DNA from: Lachnospiraceae bacterium A2
GTDB taxonomy: Bacteria; Bacillota; Clostridia; Lachnospirales; Lachnospiraceae
DNA length: 64,000 bases
Direction of reading: 5' to 3'
Assembly: GCA_000403315.2 (NCBI GenBank)
Contig: KE159638.1
Location: forward strand, 511,793-575,792
Positions 1 through 8,787 of the stretch are shown here, piece after piece. How positions within the stretch are numbered: position 1 is the stretch's first letter; every line of letters begins with the position of its first letter. The notes beneath the pieces were generated by a model that was given only the letters and a program-made list of their open reading frames with translations, was not told where the DNA came from and made no database searches. The position numbers were made by a program, and so were the translations under genes.

Positions 1-2
1 GG

Positions 3-116
3 TGCAGGACCAGCTTACAGAATGAGTTTTCTGGCGCCATCAAGCGCCCGACAGCAACCTTGTCCCCCAAGAAGAACAACAGTGAAAAAGACAGGATGAG
101 GTTTTTGGATAATTAA
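3..116 (+). CDS. C-terminal end of an unidentified gene
   Basis: A reading frame is open from the window edge and closes with TAA at 114-116, giving about 37 residues that are basic and polar (KKNNSEKDR near the end). The other two forward frames stop by about position 24 and 99. No family is recognised from so short a tail. It would end about 70 bases before the putative promoter of the next operon, which suits the end of an upstream gene. Confidence is low because the start is outside the window. Confidence 0.3.
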   Translation, partial: CRTSLQNEFSGAIKRPTATLSPKKNNSEKDRMRFLDN

Positions 117-119
117 GAC

Positions 120-188
120 TGCCGACAGAATATGCCGCCGACGGGCAGGTGCACGAAGCATGCTGTTCAGGGACATATCCTGTCGGTA
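120..188 (+). other. Long imperfect hairpin upstream of the cdaA operon
   Basis: Positions 120-134 and 174-188 are reverse complements at 13 of 15 positions (TGCCGACAGAATATG and CATATCCTGTCGGTA). The second arm ends right before the putative -35 box at 189. There is no T-run after it, so it is not a clear terminator; it could end the upstream transcript or be an operator. Confidence 0.3.
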
Positions 189-217
189 TTGTCTGTCATG
201 CCAAAATGTGCTATAAT
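189..217 (+). promoter_or_regulatory. Putative sigma-A promoter of the cdaA operon
   Basis: TTGTCT at 189-194 and TATAAT at 212-217 are 17 bases apart, which would start transcription near 224. This rules out the in-frame upstream ATG at 132 as the start of the first gene and supports the ATG at 252, which has a GGAAAAGGAAAA purine run before it. Confidence 0.5.
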
Positions 218-251
218 AAGGCTGATTAACGACAGGAAAAGGAAAATACGT

Positions 252-671
252 ATGTTAAACGAAGAAAGAATCCGCCTTATGACAAAAATGGCCTCCTATG
301 AAACCAGGGAGGGCAAAGAGCACATGCCAATCAAGCAGTATTACCGAAGGGATTATATCAGTTATGAAATGATGAAAACCTTTGTCACTTCTACCATAGC
401 TTTTGGCATTTTATTCTTATGCTGGGTGATTTACAAAATGGATAGCCTTGCAGATTTCCTGACAGGGAAGGAGTTGCCGGACGTGGCAGTATCCATACTG
501 ATAAAGTATGCCGTTTTTATCTGCATTTATCAGGTGATTGCATACTTCGTTTACAGCAGGCGGTATAAGAGAGCTACCGCCAGCATGAGGAAGTACTATG
601 CGACCCTGAAAAAAGTGGAGCGGCTTCAGGAAAAGGAAGAAAGATTACAGCCTTCGGAGGAATGGAAATGA
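252..671 (+). CDS. Small two-helix membrane protein, first gene of the cdaA operon
   Basis: 139 residues, function unknown. The basic N-terminal 40 residues are followed by two hydrophobic helices (about residues 44-63 and 83-103) and a charged C-terminal stretch rich in Lys, Arg and Glu that may form a coiled coil. It is therefore probably an inner-membrane protein with both ends in the cytoplasm. The ATG at 252 was chosen because it lies downstream of the promoter and has a purine-rich ribosome site. Its stop overlaps the next start as ATGA, so the two are probably translated together. Position before cdaA suggests a link to cyclic-di-AMP or envelope homeostasis, but that is inference only. 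Confidence 0.8.
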   Translation: MLNEERIRLMTKMASYETREGKEHMPIKQYYRRDYISYEMMKTFVTSTIAFGILFLCWVIYKMDSLADFLTGKELPDVAVSILIKYAVFICIYQVIAYFVYSRRYKRATASMRKYYATLKKVERLQEKEERLQPSEEWK

Positions 672-1660
672 CGGGTTTGTTGGAACTAAGGGAAAAACTG
701 CGGATTTTTTATGGAAAATATGAATTATATGTAACGGCGGGCATAAAATTTATGTTGGGCATCCTTGTTTTTTCTATCATTAATAGCCAGACTGGCTATA
801 TGGAACAGCTAAACCAGATGGCAGTTGTGCTGCTGCTGTCCCTGGTATGCGCCTTTTTGCCAGTCAATGCAATGGTTGTGCTGGCCTGCGGCCAGATTTT
901 GCTGCATCTGTATGCGCTGTCGCTGGAAGCATGCGCCATTGGGCTCTGCCTGTTTGTGCTGCTGCTTTTCTTATATGGCAAATTTGCGCCGGAAAATGGC
1001 TACAGCGTCATTTTAACTTCGGTGCTCTGCGTGTTCCGGGTGCCCCAGGTGATGCCTGTGGCAACAGGAATGCTGAAGGGGCCTTCTGCATATTTATCTG
1101 TATTGTGCGGGGGCGTCACTTATTTCTACCTCCGGGGGGTGCAGGAGAACCTTGTAAATTTTACCTCTACCGAGGAAACGGAGGGGCTTGCGAAATTTAC
1201 GGCGGCGCTTAAGATCTTTATTGGGAATAAGGAAATGTACCTTGTGCTGGCTGCATTTTTTATTACCTCCATGGTAGTTTACCTGATCCGGCGGCAGTCC
1301 ATCAATTATGCGTGGCGGATTGCGTTGTTTGTGGGTAATATGACAGAACTGGTGATCCTGATTGTGGGATATATCCTGCTGGATATGACCGACCAGGCCC
1401 TGTGGGTGTTGGCTGGGATCCTGCTGTCCGTAGTGGTTTCGCTGGTATTGGAGTTTTTTTTCTACAACCTGGACTATTCCCGGGTGGAGCGGGTGCAATT
1501 TGAAGATGATGAATATTATTATTTTGTAAAGGCAGTCCCAAAGGTGTTTGTGTCAAGGAAAGACAAGAGGGTAAAGAGGATTACCCCGAAAAAACGTGTG
1601 GCGGCGGGCCGGAGGGAACTGGCGGAAGAACTGGATATTGACGAGGATTTGCTGGATTAG
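668..1660 (+). CDS. Polytopic membrane protein of unknown function upstream of cdaA
   Basis: 330 residues. Hydrophobic segments run from about residue 25 to 280, enough for eight to ten membrane helices. An acidic and then basic cytoplasmic tail follows (EDDEYYYF, later KRVKRITPKKR) with an acidic end. The ATG at 668 overlaps the previous stop as ATGA and has GGAGG seven bases upstream; the in-frame ATG at 662 is too close to that site. I do not recognise a named family. It is encoded 16 bases before cdaA in the same operon, so it is likely co-expressed with the cyclic-di-AMP synthase. No catalytic motif is visible. Confidence 0.8.
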   Translation: MTGLLELREKLRIFYGKYELYVTAGIKFMLGILVFSIINSQTGYMEQLNQMAVVLLLSLVCAFLPVNAMVVLACGQILLHLYALSLEACAIGLCLFVLLLFLYGKFAPENGYSVILTSVLCVFRVPQVMPVATGMLKGPSAYLSVLCGGVTYFYLRGVQENLVNFTSTEETEGLAKFTAALKIFIGNKEMYLVLAAFFITSMVVYLIRRQSINYAWRIALFVGNMTELVILIVGYILLDMTDQALWVLAGILLSVVVSLVLEFFFYNLDYSRVERVQFEDDEYYYFVKAVPKVFVSRKDKRVKRITPKKRVAAGRRELAEELDIDEDLLD

Positions 1661-1676
1661 GAAAGGGGATGAAAAA

Positions 1677-2582
1677 ATGATACAGAATTTATTTGCGATA
1701 TTGAACTCCTTTGCTTCAAAATACCTGTTTTGGATTGACAGCTATGCCATTACCAAAACGGATATTGCGGAGATTATTATTCTTTCATTCCTGATTTACA
1801 ATGTAATGGTATGGTTCAAGCAGACAAGGGCCTGGAACCTGCTGAAAGGGATTATTGTGGTGCTTGTGTTTGTGCTGGTCGCTGCAATTTTCCAGATGAA
1901 TACGATTCTCTGGATTGCAGGGAAGACGATCAATGTGGCAGTGATTGCGATTATCATTGTGTTCCAGCCGGAACTGCGGCGCGCGCTGGAGGTGCTTGGG
2001 CGTAAGAATATCCTCACGTCCCTGCTGCCCTTTGATTCCCAGAAGAACCAGGAGCGGTTCAGCGAGCGTGTTACCAATGAGATTGTAAAAGCTACTTATG
2101 AAATGGCGAAGGTTAAGACAGGCGCATTGATTGTGATAGAGCAGGACGTGGCATTAAAGGAATATGCAAGGACCGGGATAGAGCTGGATTCCCTTGTATC
2201 CAGCCAGCTCCTGATTAATATATTCGAACATAATACGCCATTGCATGATGGCGCTATTATTGTACAGGGAAACAGGATTGTTTCGGCTACCTGCTACCTG
2301 CCCCTTTCGGATAATATGGGCCTGAGCAAGGAGCTTGGAACCAGGCACCGTGCGGCAGTAGGCATCAGCGAGGTCTGCGACGCGCTGACTATCGTGGTAT
2401 CTGAGGAAACCGGGAATGTTTCCATTGCCATCGGCGGGGAACTGTACCGGAATGTGGACGCAGAATATTTGAAAGGGAAATTGAATTTCATCCGGAAAGG
2501 CTCTATGGATGTGGCAAGGTTCCGAATCTGGAAAAGGAGGATGAAGAATGTTCAAGAAAATGATGAAGCATCTGGTAAATAA
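1677..2582 (+). CDS. cdaA: Diadenylate cyclase CdaA
   Basis: Makes the second messenger cyclic di-AMP from two ATP at the membrane. The 301-residue protein has three N-terminal membrane helices (within about residues 15-95) and then a DAC domain. It carries both family signatures: DGA in HDGAIIVQGNRI, and RHR in LGTRHRAAVGISE. The ATG at 1677 follows GAAAGGGGATG; longer in-frame starts run into the previous gene. Its last 35 bases overlap cdaR, and glmM follows. The cdaA-cdaR-glmM order is the conserved Firmicutes arrangement in which CdaR and GlmM bind and modulate the cyclase, linking cyclic-di-AMP to peptidoglycan precursor supply and turgor control. Confidence 0.97.
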   Translation: MIQNLFAILNSFASKYLFWIDSYAITKTDIAEIIILSFLIYNVMVWFKQTRAWNLLKGIIVVLVFVLVAAIFQMNTILWIAGKTINVAVIAIIIVFQPELRRALEVLGRKNILTSLLPFDSQKNQERFSERVTNEIVKATYEMAKVKTGALIVIEQDVALKEYARTGIELDSLVSSQLLINIFEHNTPLHDGAIIVQGNRIVSATCYLPLSDNMGLSKELGTRHRAAVGISEVCDALTIVVSEETGNVSIAIGGELYRNVDAEYLKGKLNFIRKGSMDVARFRIWKRRMKNVQENDEASGK

Positions 2583-3978
2583 CCTTGGGCTTAAGGTTCT
2601 GGCCATTCTTTTATCCATTGTGCTGTGGATGGTTGTGGTAAAAATGGCCGACCCGGACGCCACCAAAACCTTTTCCGTTTCAGTGGAAATCCGCAATAAA
2701 AATATAATTACAGAAATGGGCAAAGTGCCGGATATTGTAGGGGATTCCGATATTGCAGTGTTCTATATTTCCGGGCCCCGCAGCTATGTGGAAAAAATGA
2801 ACGGCGATGATTTCAACGTGACGGCAGACCTAAGCCAGTTGGATTTAAGCAGGGATGGCGAAACCAAGCTGGTTCCGATAGAAATCAGCCCGAAAAAATA
2901 CGATAAGTATATTACTGTCATGCAGAGGACGGTAAATTTACAGATAACCCTGGAGGATTTGTCCCAGCAGAAATTTGTCATTACCCCGGAATACACAGGG
3001 ACGCCGGCAGAAGGCTGCGCCATCGGGGCGGTGGAAGTGGTGCCGAACCTCTTAATGGTTTCCGGGCCGGAATCTATCGTATCGCGGGTTAGCCGCGTAT
3101 CGGCTTCTATCAATGTAGACGGGGTTTCCAGCGACGTGACGGACAGCGTGGTGCCAGTGCTCTATGACGAGGACGGGGAAGTAATTTCTTCGGACCTTTT
3201 GGAGCGCAATCAGGCTTCCGTTACCATTAAGGCGAAAATCCTGGGAACCAAAAGCGTCCCAATCCGCTGCAAGGCCAGCGGTACGCCAGCGGAAGGGTAT
3301 GAATACCGCGGCCTGGAGTTTGCCCCGGAAAATGTGCTGGTGAAAGGGGAGCCTGACCTGCTCAACAGCCTTAGCGCCATCCATATCCCGGAGGATGCCA
3401 TTAATATTGACGGCATGAGGGAAGAAGATGAAGTAGTGATTGACCTGAACCCATATTTGGCTGAGGCAGGGGTGTCCCTTGTGGATGAGGCGTCAAACCA
3501 AGTGGCAGTCCGCGTCATGATTGAAGCAAAGGAAACAAAGGTATATAATTTCCCGGTGGAGCGCATTAATGTTACTGGGTTGGGCAGCAATTATGAGATG
3601 ACGTATAACGGGAATTCCGTGCCTATTTCCGTCCGGGCGCTGAAAGAGGATATGGACGCCCTGCAGACGGCAGATATCCAAGGCGCGCTGGATCTGTCAG
3701 GCCTTGAGCCGGGAATCCATTCCCTGCATCTGAATGTGACAATGCCCAGCGATAAGTACGAAGTTACAGGCACGGTAAATGTCCAAGTCACCATTGAGGA
3801 TAAAAATAGGGAGGAAGACGAGGACGGTGAGGATGAAGGGCAGGACGAAGGCCCCGAAGTGAGCCAGGACGAGAACCAGGCGAATGCCCCAGGTTCCAGC
3901 CGTCCCAGCCAGGAGGACAGGGAGGAAAGCCCTGGAGGGAACAGTAGCGGAACCTCCGGAGGAAGTACAGAAAGATAA
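2548..3978 (+). CDS. cdaR: CdaA regulator CdaR (YbbR-domain protein)
   Basis: 476 residues: a cytoplasmic start, one membrane helix at about residues 13-32, then several extracellular YbbR repeats of roughly 80-90 residues to about residue 415. The last 60 residues are acidic, then Ser/Pro/Gly-rich, and look disordered. It anchors outside the membrane and regulates the cyclase CdaA. The start ATG has AAAGGAGG seven bases upstream and lies inside the end of cdaA, so translation is coupled. The YbbR part is typical; the long low-complexity tail is longer than in Bacillus homologues and may reach into the wall. Confidence 0.93.
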   Translation: MFKKMMKHLVNNLGLKVLAILLSIVLWMVVVKMADPDATKTFSVSVEIRNKNIITEMGKVPDIVGDSDIAVFYISGPRSYVEKMNGDDFNVTADLSQLDLSRDGETKLVPIEISPKKYDKYITVMQRTVNLQITLEDLSQQKFVITPEYTGTPAEGCAIGAVEVVPNLLMVSGPESIVSRVSRVSASINVDGVSSDVTDSVVPVLYDEDGEVISSDLLERNQASVTIKAKILGTKSVPIRCKASGTPAEGYEYRGLEFAPENVLVKGEPDLLNSLSAIHIPEDAINIDGMREEDEVVIDLNPYLAEAGVSLVDEASNQVAVRVMIEAKETKVYNFPVERINVTGLGSNYEMTYNGNSVPISVRALKEDMDALQTADIQGALDLSGLEPGIHSLHLNVTMPSDKYEVTGTVNVQVTIEDKNREEDEDGEDEGQDEGPEVSQDENQANAPGSSRPSQEDREESPGGNSSGTSGGSTER

Positions 3979-4103
3979 AATTGGTGAAAAATGTAGATGC
4001 CCTAATTGGGCGGCAGACAGTACCGCCCATAGGCAATAGAAGCCGTGGCCGCATCCCCTGGCATAGGCCAAGGTGCGCCGGCAGAATGGAGGAACTAGGA
4101 ATT

Positions 4104-5453
4104 ATGGCAAGAATGTTTGGGACAGACGGCGTAAGAGGCGTGGCAGGCACAGAGCTTACCATTGAACTGGCAATGAAGCTGGGGCAGGCAGGGGCTTATT
4201 TGCTGACAAAGGAAAAAGCGCACCAGCCTACGATTATCGTAGGCTGCGATACAAGGATTTCAGGAGGGATGCTGGCAAACGCGCTGATGGCAGGGATTTG
4301 TTCCGTAGGGGCCAATGCGGTCTATATGGGCGTTATGCCGACGCCGGCCATTGCCTATCTGACAAAGAAACATAAGGTAGAGGCTGGGGTCGTGATTTCT
4401 GCTTCCCATAACCCCATGGAATTTAATGGGATTAAATTTTTCAATGGGGAGGGGTATAAGCTTTCCGACGAGCTGGAGGATGAAATCGAAGCCTTGATTA
4501 AAAGCGGCATGAAAGACGTTGCCATGCCCCTTGGATCCGGGATTGGGAATATCAGTTACCGGTTTGATGCAAGGGAAGAATATGTATTTTTTATGAAAAA
4601 GACTGTGCCAGTAGACTTAAGCGGCATGAAAATTGTAGTAGACTGTGCGGAGGGGGCTGCCCACTATACCGCGGTAGAAACATTAAAAGGCCTTGGAGCC
4701 AACCTGGTGGCTATCCATACCAGCCCGGACGGCACCAATATCAACTCCAACTGCGGCTCTACCCATATGGATGAACTGCGGGCAAGGGTTGTTTATGAAA
4801 AGGCGGATGTAGGGATTGCCTTTGACGGGGATGCGGACCGTATGCTGGCCGTGGACGAAAAAGGCGACGTAGTAGACGGCGACCAGGTGATGGCGATTAT
4901 CGGGAACTATATGAAAGACCATGGGAATCTGAAAAAAGATACCATAGTAGGGACAGTCATGAGCAATTTAGGCTTTACCCTGATGGGGAACGCACGGGGC
5001 ATCCATATTGAGCAGACAAAGGTAGGCGACCGCTACGTTTTGGAAAAGATGCGGGAAAACGGGTATAATATAGGCGGAGAACAGTCTGGGCACATTATTT
5101 TCTTAGATGAAAATACCACCGGGGATGGGCTGCTGAGCGCGCTGCACCTGCTGCAGGTGATGGTGGAAACGAAGGAACCCCTCTCCAAACTGTCACAGAT
5201 TATGGAAGTGCTGCCCCAGGCTCTTGTAAACGCCAAGGTGCCAAACCACAAGAAGGAACATTTTATGGATTACCCTGAAATTGCACAGGCTGTCCGCAGC
5301 CTGGAGCAGAAATTTGCCGGGGAAGGCCGTGTACTGATCCGCCCATCCGGGACGGAGCCGTTAGTCCGTGTTATGATTGAGGGGAAAGACCAGGGGGAAA
5401 TCAGCCAGGATGCAAAAGCGCTGGCCGATTTAATTATGAAGAATATGCTTTGA
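4104..5453 (+). CDS. glmM: Phosphoglucosamine mutase GlmM
   Basis: Interconverts glucosamine-6-phosphate and glucosamine-1-phosphate for UDP-GlcNAc synthesis in the cytoplasm. The 449-residue length is standard. The phosphorylated serine is Ser101 in ISASHNPMEFNG, the metal loop is DGDADRM at 241-247, and the C-terminal phosphate-binding loop is RPSGTEPLVRVM. The ATG at 4104 (MARMFGTDGVRG) has GGAGG upstream and matches the usual family start; the in-frame ATG at 3981 would add 41 residues with no family resemblance. It follows cdaR after a 125-base gap, consistent with the conserved cdaA-cdaR-glmM operon. Confidence 0.97.
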   Translation: MARMFGTDGVRGVAGTELTIELAMKLGQAGAYLLTKEKAHQPTIIVGCDTRISGGMLANALMAGICSVGANAVYMGVMPTPAIAYLTKKHKVEAGVVISASHNPMEFNGIKFFNGEGYKLSDELEDEIEALIKSGMKDVAMPLGSGIGNISYRFDAREEYVFFMKKTVPVDLSGMKIVVDCAEGAAHYTAVETLKGLGANLVAIHTSPDGTNINSNCGSTHMDELRARVVYEKADVGIAFDGDADRMLAVDEKGDVVDGDQVMAIIGNYMKDHGNLKKDTIVGTVMSNLGFTLMGNARGIHIEQTKVGDRYVLEKMRENGYNIGGEQSGHIIFLDENTTGDGLLSALHLLQVMVETKEPLSKLSQIMEVLPQALVNAKVPNHKKEHFMDYPEIAQAVRSLEQKFAGEGRVLIRPSGTEPLVRVMIEGKDQGEISQDAKALADLIMKNML

Positions 5454-5494
5454 TGTTTCACATGAGGAGTAAAAGATGTATTGGAGGAACGAAG

Positions 5495-5758
5495 ATGGTT
5501 AGTCAGAAAGTAACGATTAAGAACCCTACGGGCCTGCACCTGCGCCCAGCGGGAATTTTATGCAAAGAAGCAGTAAAGTACCAGGCGCTGATTACGTTTA
5601 ATTTCAAAGGCGGCACGGCAAATGCAAAAAGCGTCTTGAGCGTGCTGGGCGCCTGCATTAAGTCCGGCGATTCCATAGAATTTGTCTGTGAAGGGGAGGA
5701 CGAAGAAGAAGCCCTCCGTGCAGTAGTTGCAGCAGTGGAAAATGGCTTAGGGGAATGA
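5495..5758 (+). CDS. ptsH: HPr-family phosphocarrier protein
   Basis: 87 residues, full length for HPr. It carries the phosphorylated histidine, His15 in TGLHLRPAG, and the regulatory serine, Ser46 in AKSVLSVLGA, so it fits both sugar-transport phosphorelay and HprK/CcpA catabolite control. The loop has Leu where classical HPr has Ala (GLHARPA). The ATG at 5495 has TTGGAGGAAC upstream. It sits 41 bases after glmM in the same direction, not beside a ptsI gene, so it could be a second HPr or a Crh-like regulator; retention of His15 argues against a pure Crh. Confidence 0.88.
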   Translation: MVSQKVTIKNPTGLHLRPAGILCKEAVKYQALITFNFKGGTANAKSVLSVLGACIKSGDSIEFVCEGEDEEEALRAVVAAVENGLGE

Positions 5759-5822
5759 TTTTGCAGTTTCGGATGTAACTTGTGCCTGTTAGGAAATAAT
5801 TTTTAAGGAAGAACAGATAAAG

Positions 5823-6716
5823 ATGGGACAGGAAAAAGTGCAGATACTGCTTTCCGCTTACCAGGGGGAGCAGTATTTGGCGGAGCAGTTGGACAGCCTG
5901 CTGGGACAGACATGGAAAAACCTGGAAATATTAGCCCGGGACGACGGTTCCACGGACAGGACCCTGCAGATACTGGAGGATTACAGCCAAAAATACAGCC
6001 AAATCAAATATTATGCAGGGAAAAATATCGGGGTTGCAAACAGCTTTTTTGACTTGTTAAAGAAGGCGGATGCAGACTATGTGGCCTTCTGCGACCAGGA
6101 CGACGTATGGCTGGAGAAGAAAATAGAAGCTGCCGTCCGGAAGCTGAAAAAAGAAACAGGGCCCGCCCTGTACTGCAGCAATAAGATTCTGGTGGACGGG
6201 AAGCTTTGCCGGCTGAAAAAGCAGGACATGGGGCGGCGGCGTCCCGGTTTTGGCAACGCCGTAGTGGAATGTATCTGCACAGGGTGCACTGCCGTCATGA
6301 ACCGGGAACTGGCAGGGATTTTGGCGTCAAAAACGCCAGGGCATGCCATCCTCCACGATTGGTGGTCCTATCTGGCAGCCACCTATACCGGAACGGTTAT
6401 TTTTGACAGGCGCGCCTATATCCTGTACCGCCAGCATGGGAAAAATGTGGTAGGGGCAAAAGGCGGCTTTTGGGGCGCAGTGCAGTCCAAAGCTTCTTAT
6501 TTAAAGGATAACCGGGGGAAGCTAAAAGGCCAGCTTAGCGATTTTTCCAGGCTGTACCATGGGGACAGGGAAAAAGACGCCCTTGTGGCAAAGATACTGG
6601 CGGCGGAAACCATACCGGGCAGGCTAAAGATTATCTGGAACCGGAAAATGTACCGGCAGAGCGTATTAGATGGGCTGATAATGAGAATATTATTCCTGAT
6701 AGGGAAAATGTTATAA
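5823..6716 (+). CDS. GT2 glycosyltransferase, RgpB-like rhamnosyltransferase
   Basis: 297 residues, cytoplasmic. The N-terminal GT-A fold has the nucleotide-binding start VQILLSAYQGEQYL, the RDDGSTD motif near residue 40 and the metal-binding CDQDDVW near residue 90. These motifs are typical of the RgpB/RfbF group of L-rhamnosyltransferases, which use dTDP-L-rhamnose made by the neighbouring rml genes. The C-terminal end RILFLIGKML is shared almost exactly with the GT2 gene at 14685-15617, so the two are paralogues. It is the first gene of the rhamnose-polysaccharide locus. Donor and linkage are inferred from family and context only. Confidence 0.85.
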   Translation: MGQEKVQILLSAYQGEQYLAEQLDSLLGQTWKNLEILARDDGSTDRTLQILEDYSQKYSQIKYYAGKNIGVANSFFDLLKKADADYVAFCDQDDVWLEKKIEAAVRKLKKETGPALYCSNKILVDGKLCRLKKQDMGRRRPGFGNAVVECICTGCTAVMNRELAGILASKTPGHAILHDWWSYLAATYTGTVIFDRRAYILYRQHGKNVVGAKGGFWGAVQSKASYLKDNRGKLKGQLSDFSRLYHGDREKDALVAKILAAETIPGRLKIIWNRKMYRQSVLDGLIMRILFLIGKML

Positions 6717-6804
6717 ATTAGAGGGGAATATCTGCTATTAGAAGCATAAGGGCGTGTTGTTCAGCAGGGACTAAGGATGGCATGCTTTCAATTTGGAGGA
6801 AATT

Positions 6805-7674
6805 ATGAAAAAAATACTAGTTACAGGCTGCGGCGGGCAGCTTGGCAGGGCAATCAACAAAGAGTACGGAAGGGATGGCGTGGAATTTATCAATACGGAC
6901 GTGCAGGCAGGGGAAGGCGTGACGGCTCTTGACATTACAAGCATTGACGCTGTGATGGCGCTGGCGCGGGAAACGAAGCCGGATGTGATAATCAACTGTG
7001 CAGCCCATACGGCAGTAGACCTGTGCGAGCAGCAATGGGACAGGGCATACCTGATTAATGCGGTTGGGGCAAGGAACCTGGCGATTGCATCCCGGGAAGT
7101 GAAGGCAAAGCTGGTCCATGTGTCCACGGACTATGTATTTGACGGGAATGGGACAAAGCCTTATACGGAATTTGACGAAACAGGCCCAAACAGCGCTTAT
7201 GGGAAAACCAAGCTGGAAGGGGAGCATTTTGTAAAAGATTTTGCAGACCATTATTTTATCCTGCGGACGGCGTGGCTGTACGGGGATGGAAAAAATTTTG
7301 TCAGGACTATGCTGCGCCTGTCAGAGAACCATGACAAGATACGCGTGGTGGACGACCAGTTGGGAAGCCCTACCAGTGCGGAGGAACTGGCAAAAATGAT
7401 CCATTTCCTGGAGCCTACGGAGAATTACGGGCTGTTCCATGCTACCTGCGAGGGAAGCTGCAGTTGGGCGGAATTTGCCAAGGAAATCTTCCAGATGGCA
7501 GGGAAACCTACCGTTGTGGAACCAGTCACTACGGAAGAATACTGCAGGGACAACCCCAACCAGGCCAAACGGCCGGCATATTCCATTCTGGAAAATTACA
7601 TGATAAAGCTGACCAGCAATTTTGAAATGGCGGATTGGCATGATGCATTAAGGAAATATATAGATACCATGTAA
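6805..7674 (+). CDS. rfbD: dTDP-4-dehydrorhamnose reductase RmlD
   Basis: Last enzyme of dTDP-L-rhamnose synthesis, reducing dTDP-4-dehydro-L-rhamnose with NAD(P)H in the cytoplasm. 289 residues with the Rossmann start GCGGQLGRAI, the STDYVFDGNG segment containing the catalytic Thr, and the Tyr/Lys pair in YGKTK. The ATG at 6805 has TTTGGAGGAAATT before it. rmlB follows 23 bases downstream, but rmlA and rmlC lie about 24 kb further on at the far end of the locus, so the four-gene set is split. Confidence 0.96.
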   Translation: MKKILVTGCGGQLGRAINKEYGRDGVEFINTDVQAGEGVTALDITSIDAVMALARETKPDVIINCAAHTAVDLCEQQWDRAYLINAVGARNLAIASREVKAKLVHVSTDYVFDGNGTKPYTEFDETGPNSAYGKTKLEGEHFVKDFADHYFILRTAWLYGDGKNFVRTMLRLSENHDKIRVVDDQLGSPTSAEELAKMIHFLEPTENYGLFHATCEGSCSWAEFAKEIFQMAGKPTVVEPVTTEEYCRDNPNQAKRPAYSILENYMIKLTSNFEMADWHDALRKYIDTM

Positions 7675-7697
7675 ATTTGAAAAGGAGAAATTACGTT

Positions 7698-8780
7698 ATG
7701 AGGACTTATCTGGTAACAGGCGGGGCTGGGTTTATCGGCTCAAATTACATCCACTACATGTTCCGCAAATATGGGGACGGAATCAGGATTATCAATGTGG
7801 ACAAGCTGACTTATGCAGGGAACCTGGAGAACTTAAAAGGCGTGGAGGGACGGGACAATTATACGTTTGTCAAGGCCGACATCTGCGACAAAGAAGCCAT
7901 CCGTAAGATTTTTGCAGAAAATGACATTGACCGGGTAGTGCATTTTGCAGCAGAGAGCCATGTGGACCGGAGCATTAAAGCGCCGGAGGTATTTGTACAG
8001 ACCAACGTACTGGGGACTGCGGTAATGCTTAACTGCGCCAAAGAAGCTTGGGAGCAGGAGGACGGCAGCTTCAAGGAAGGGAAAAAATTCCTGCATGTGT
8101 CCACGGACGAGGTATACGGCTCTTTGGAGGAGGACGGCGGCTATTTCTATGAAACCACCCCGTACGATCCCCACAGCCCTTATTCCGCAAGCAAAGCCAG
8201 CTCGGATTTTCTGGTAAAAGCATATATTGATACGTATAAATTCCCGGCAAATATTACCAACTGCTCTAACAATTACGGCCCTTACCAGTTCCCTGAAAAG
8301 CTGATCCCCCTGATTATCAACAATGCGCTGCAGGGCAAGAAGCTTCCTGTATACGGGGATGGAAAAAACGTCCGCGACTGGCTGTATGTGGATGACCATG
8401 CAAAAGGCATCGACATGGTGCAGGAGCAAGGGAAATTGGGGGAAACCTACAATATCGGCGGGCACAATGAGAAGCAGAACATTGAGATTATCCATATTAT
8501 CCTGGAAACCCTGCAGGAAATGCTGCCGGAGGGCGACCCAAGGCGTGCCCTTGTCAGCGAAGATCTGATTACCTATGTGGAGGACCGGAAAGGCCACGAC
8601 AGAAGGTATGCCATTGCGCCGGATAAAATTAAGGCAGAAATCGGCTGGGAACCGGAAACCATGTTTAAAGAAGGGATTAAAAAGACCATTGCATGGTTCT
8701 TTGAGCATGAGGAATGGATGAAAAATGTAACCAGCGGCGATTACCAGAAATATTATGAAGAAATGTATCAGGAGAAGTAA
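7698..8780 (+). CDS. rfbB: dTDP-glucose 4,6-dehydratase RmlB
   Basis: Converts dTDP-D-glucose to dTDP-4-keto-6-deoxyglucose, the second step to dTDP-L-rhamnose. 360 residues with the NAD-binding TGGAGFIGSN at the start, AAESHVDRSI, the STDEVYGSL segment with catalytic Asp/Glu, and the YSASKASSD motif with catalytic Tyr and Lys. The ATG at 7698 (MRTYLVTGG) has AAAGGAGAAATTACG upstream; an earlier TTG at 7677 is less likely. The gene directly follows rmlD and is translated ahead of a glycosyltransferase gene seven bases downstream. Confidence 0.97.
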   Translation: MRTYLVTGGAGFIGSNYIHYMFRKYGDGIRIINVDKLTYAGNLENLKGVEGRDNYTFVKADICDKEAIRKIFAENDIDRVVHFAAESHVDRSIKAPEVFVQTNVLGTAVMLNCAKEAWEQEDGSFKEGKKFLHVSTDEVYGSLEEDGGYFYETTPYDPHSPYSASKASSDFLVKAYIDTYKFPANITNCSNNYGPYQFPEKLIPLIINNALQGKKLPVYGDGKNVRDWLYVDDHAKGIDMVQEQGKLGETYNIGGHNEKQNIEIIHIILETLQEMLPEGDPRRALVSEDLITYVEDRKGHDRRYAIAPDKIKAEIGWEPETMFKEGIKKTIAWFFEHEEWMKNVTSGDYQKYYEEMYQEK

Positions 8781-8787
8781 GCAGGAT

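Noticed and set aside
5495..5758. Crh-type regulator instead of HPr
   Set aside because: His15 of the phosphorelay is present, which Crh lacks, so HPr is the better call.
7833..8708. 291-codon minus-strand frame inside rmlB
   Set aside because: It is the complement of a certain gene with strong family motifs; the reading frame has no recognisable domain and no ribosome site.
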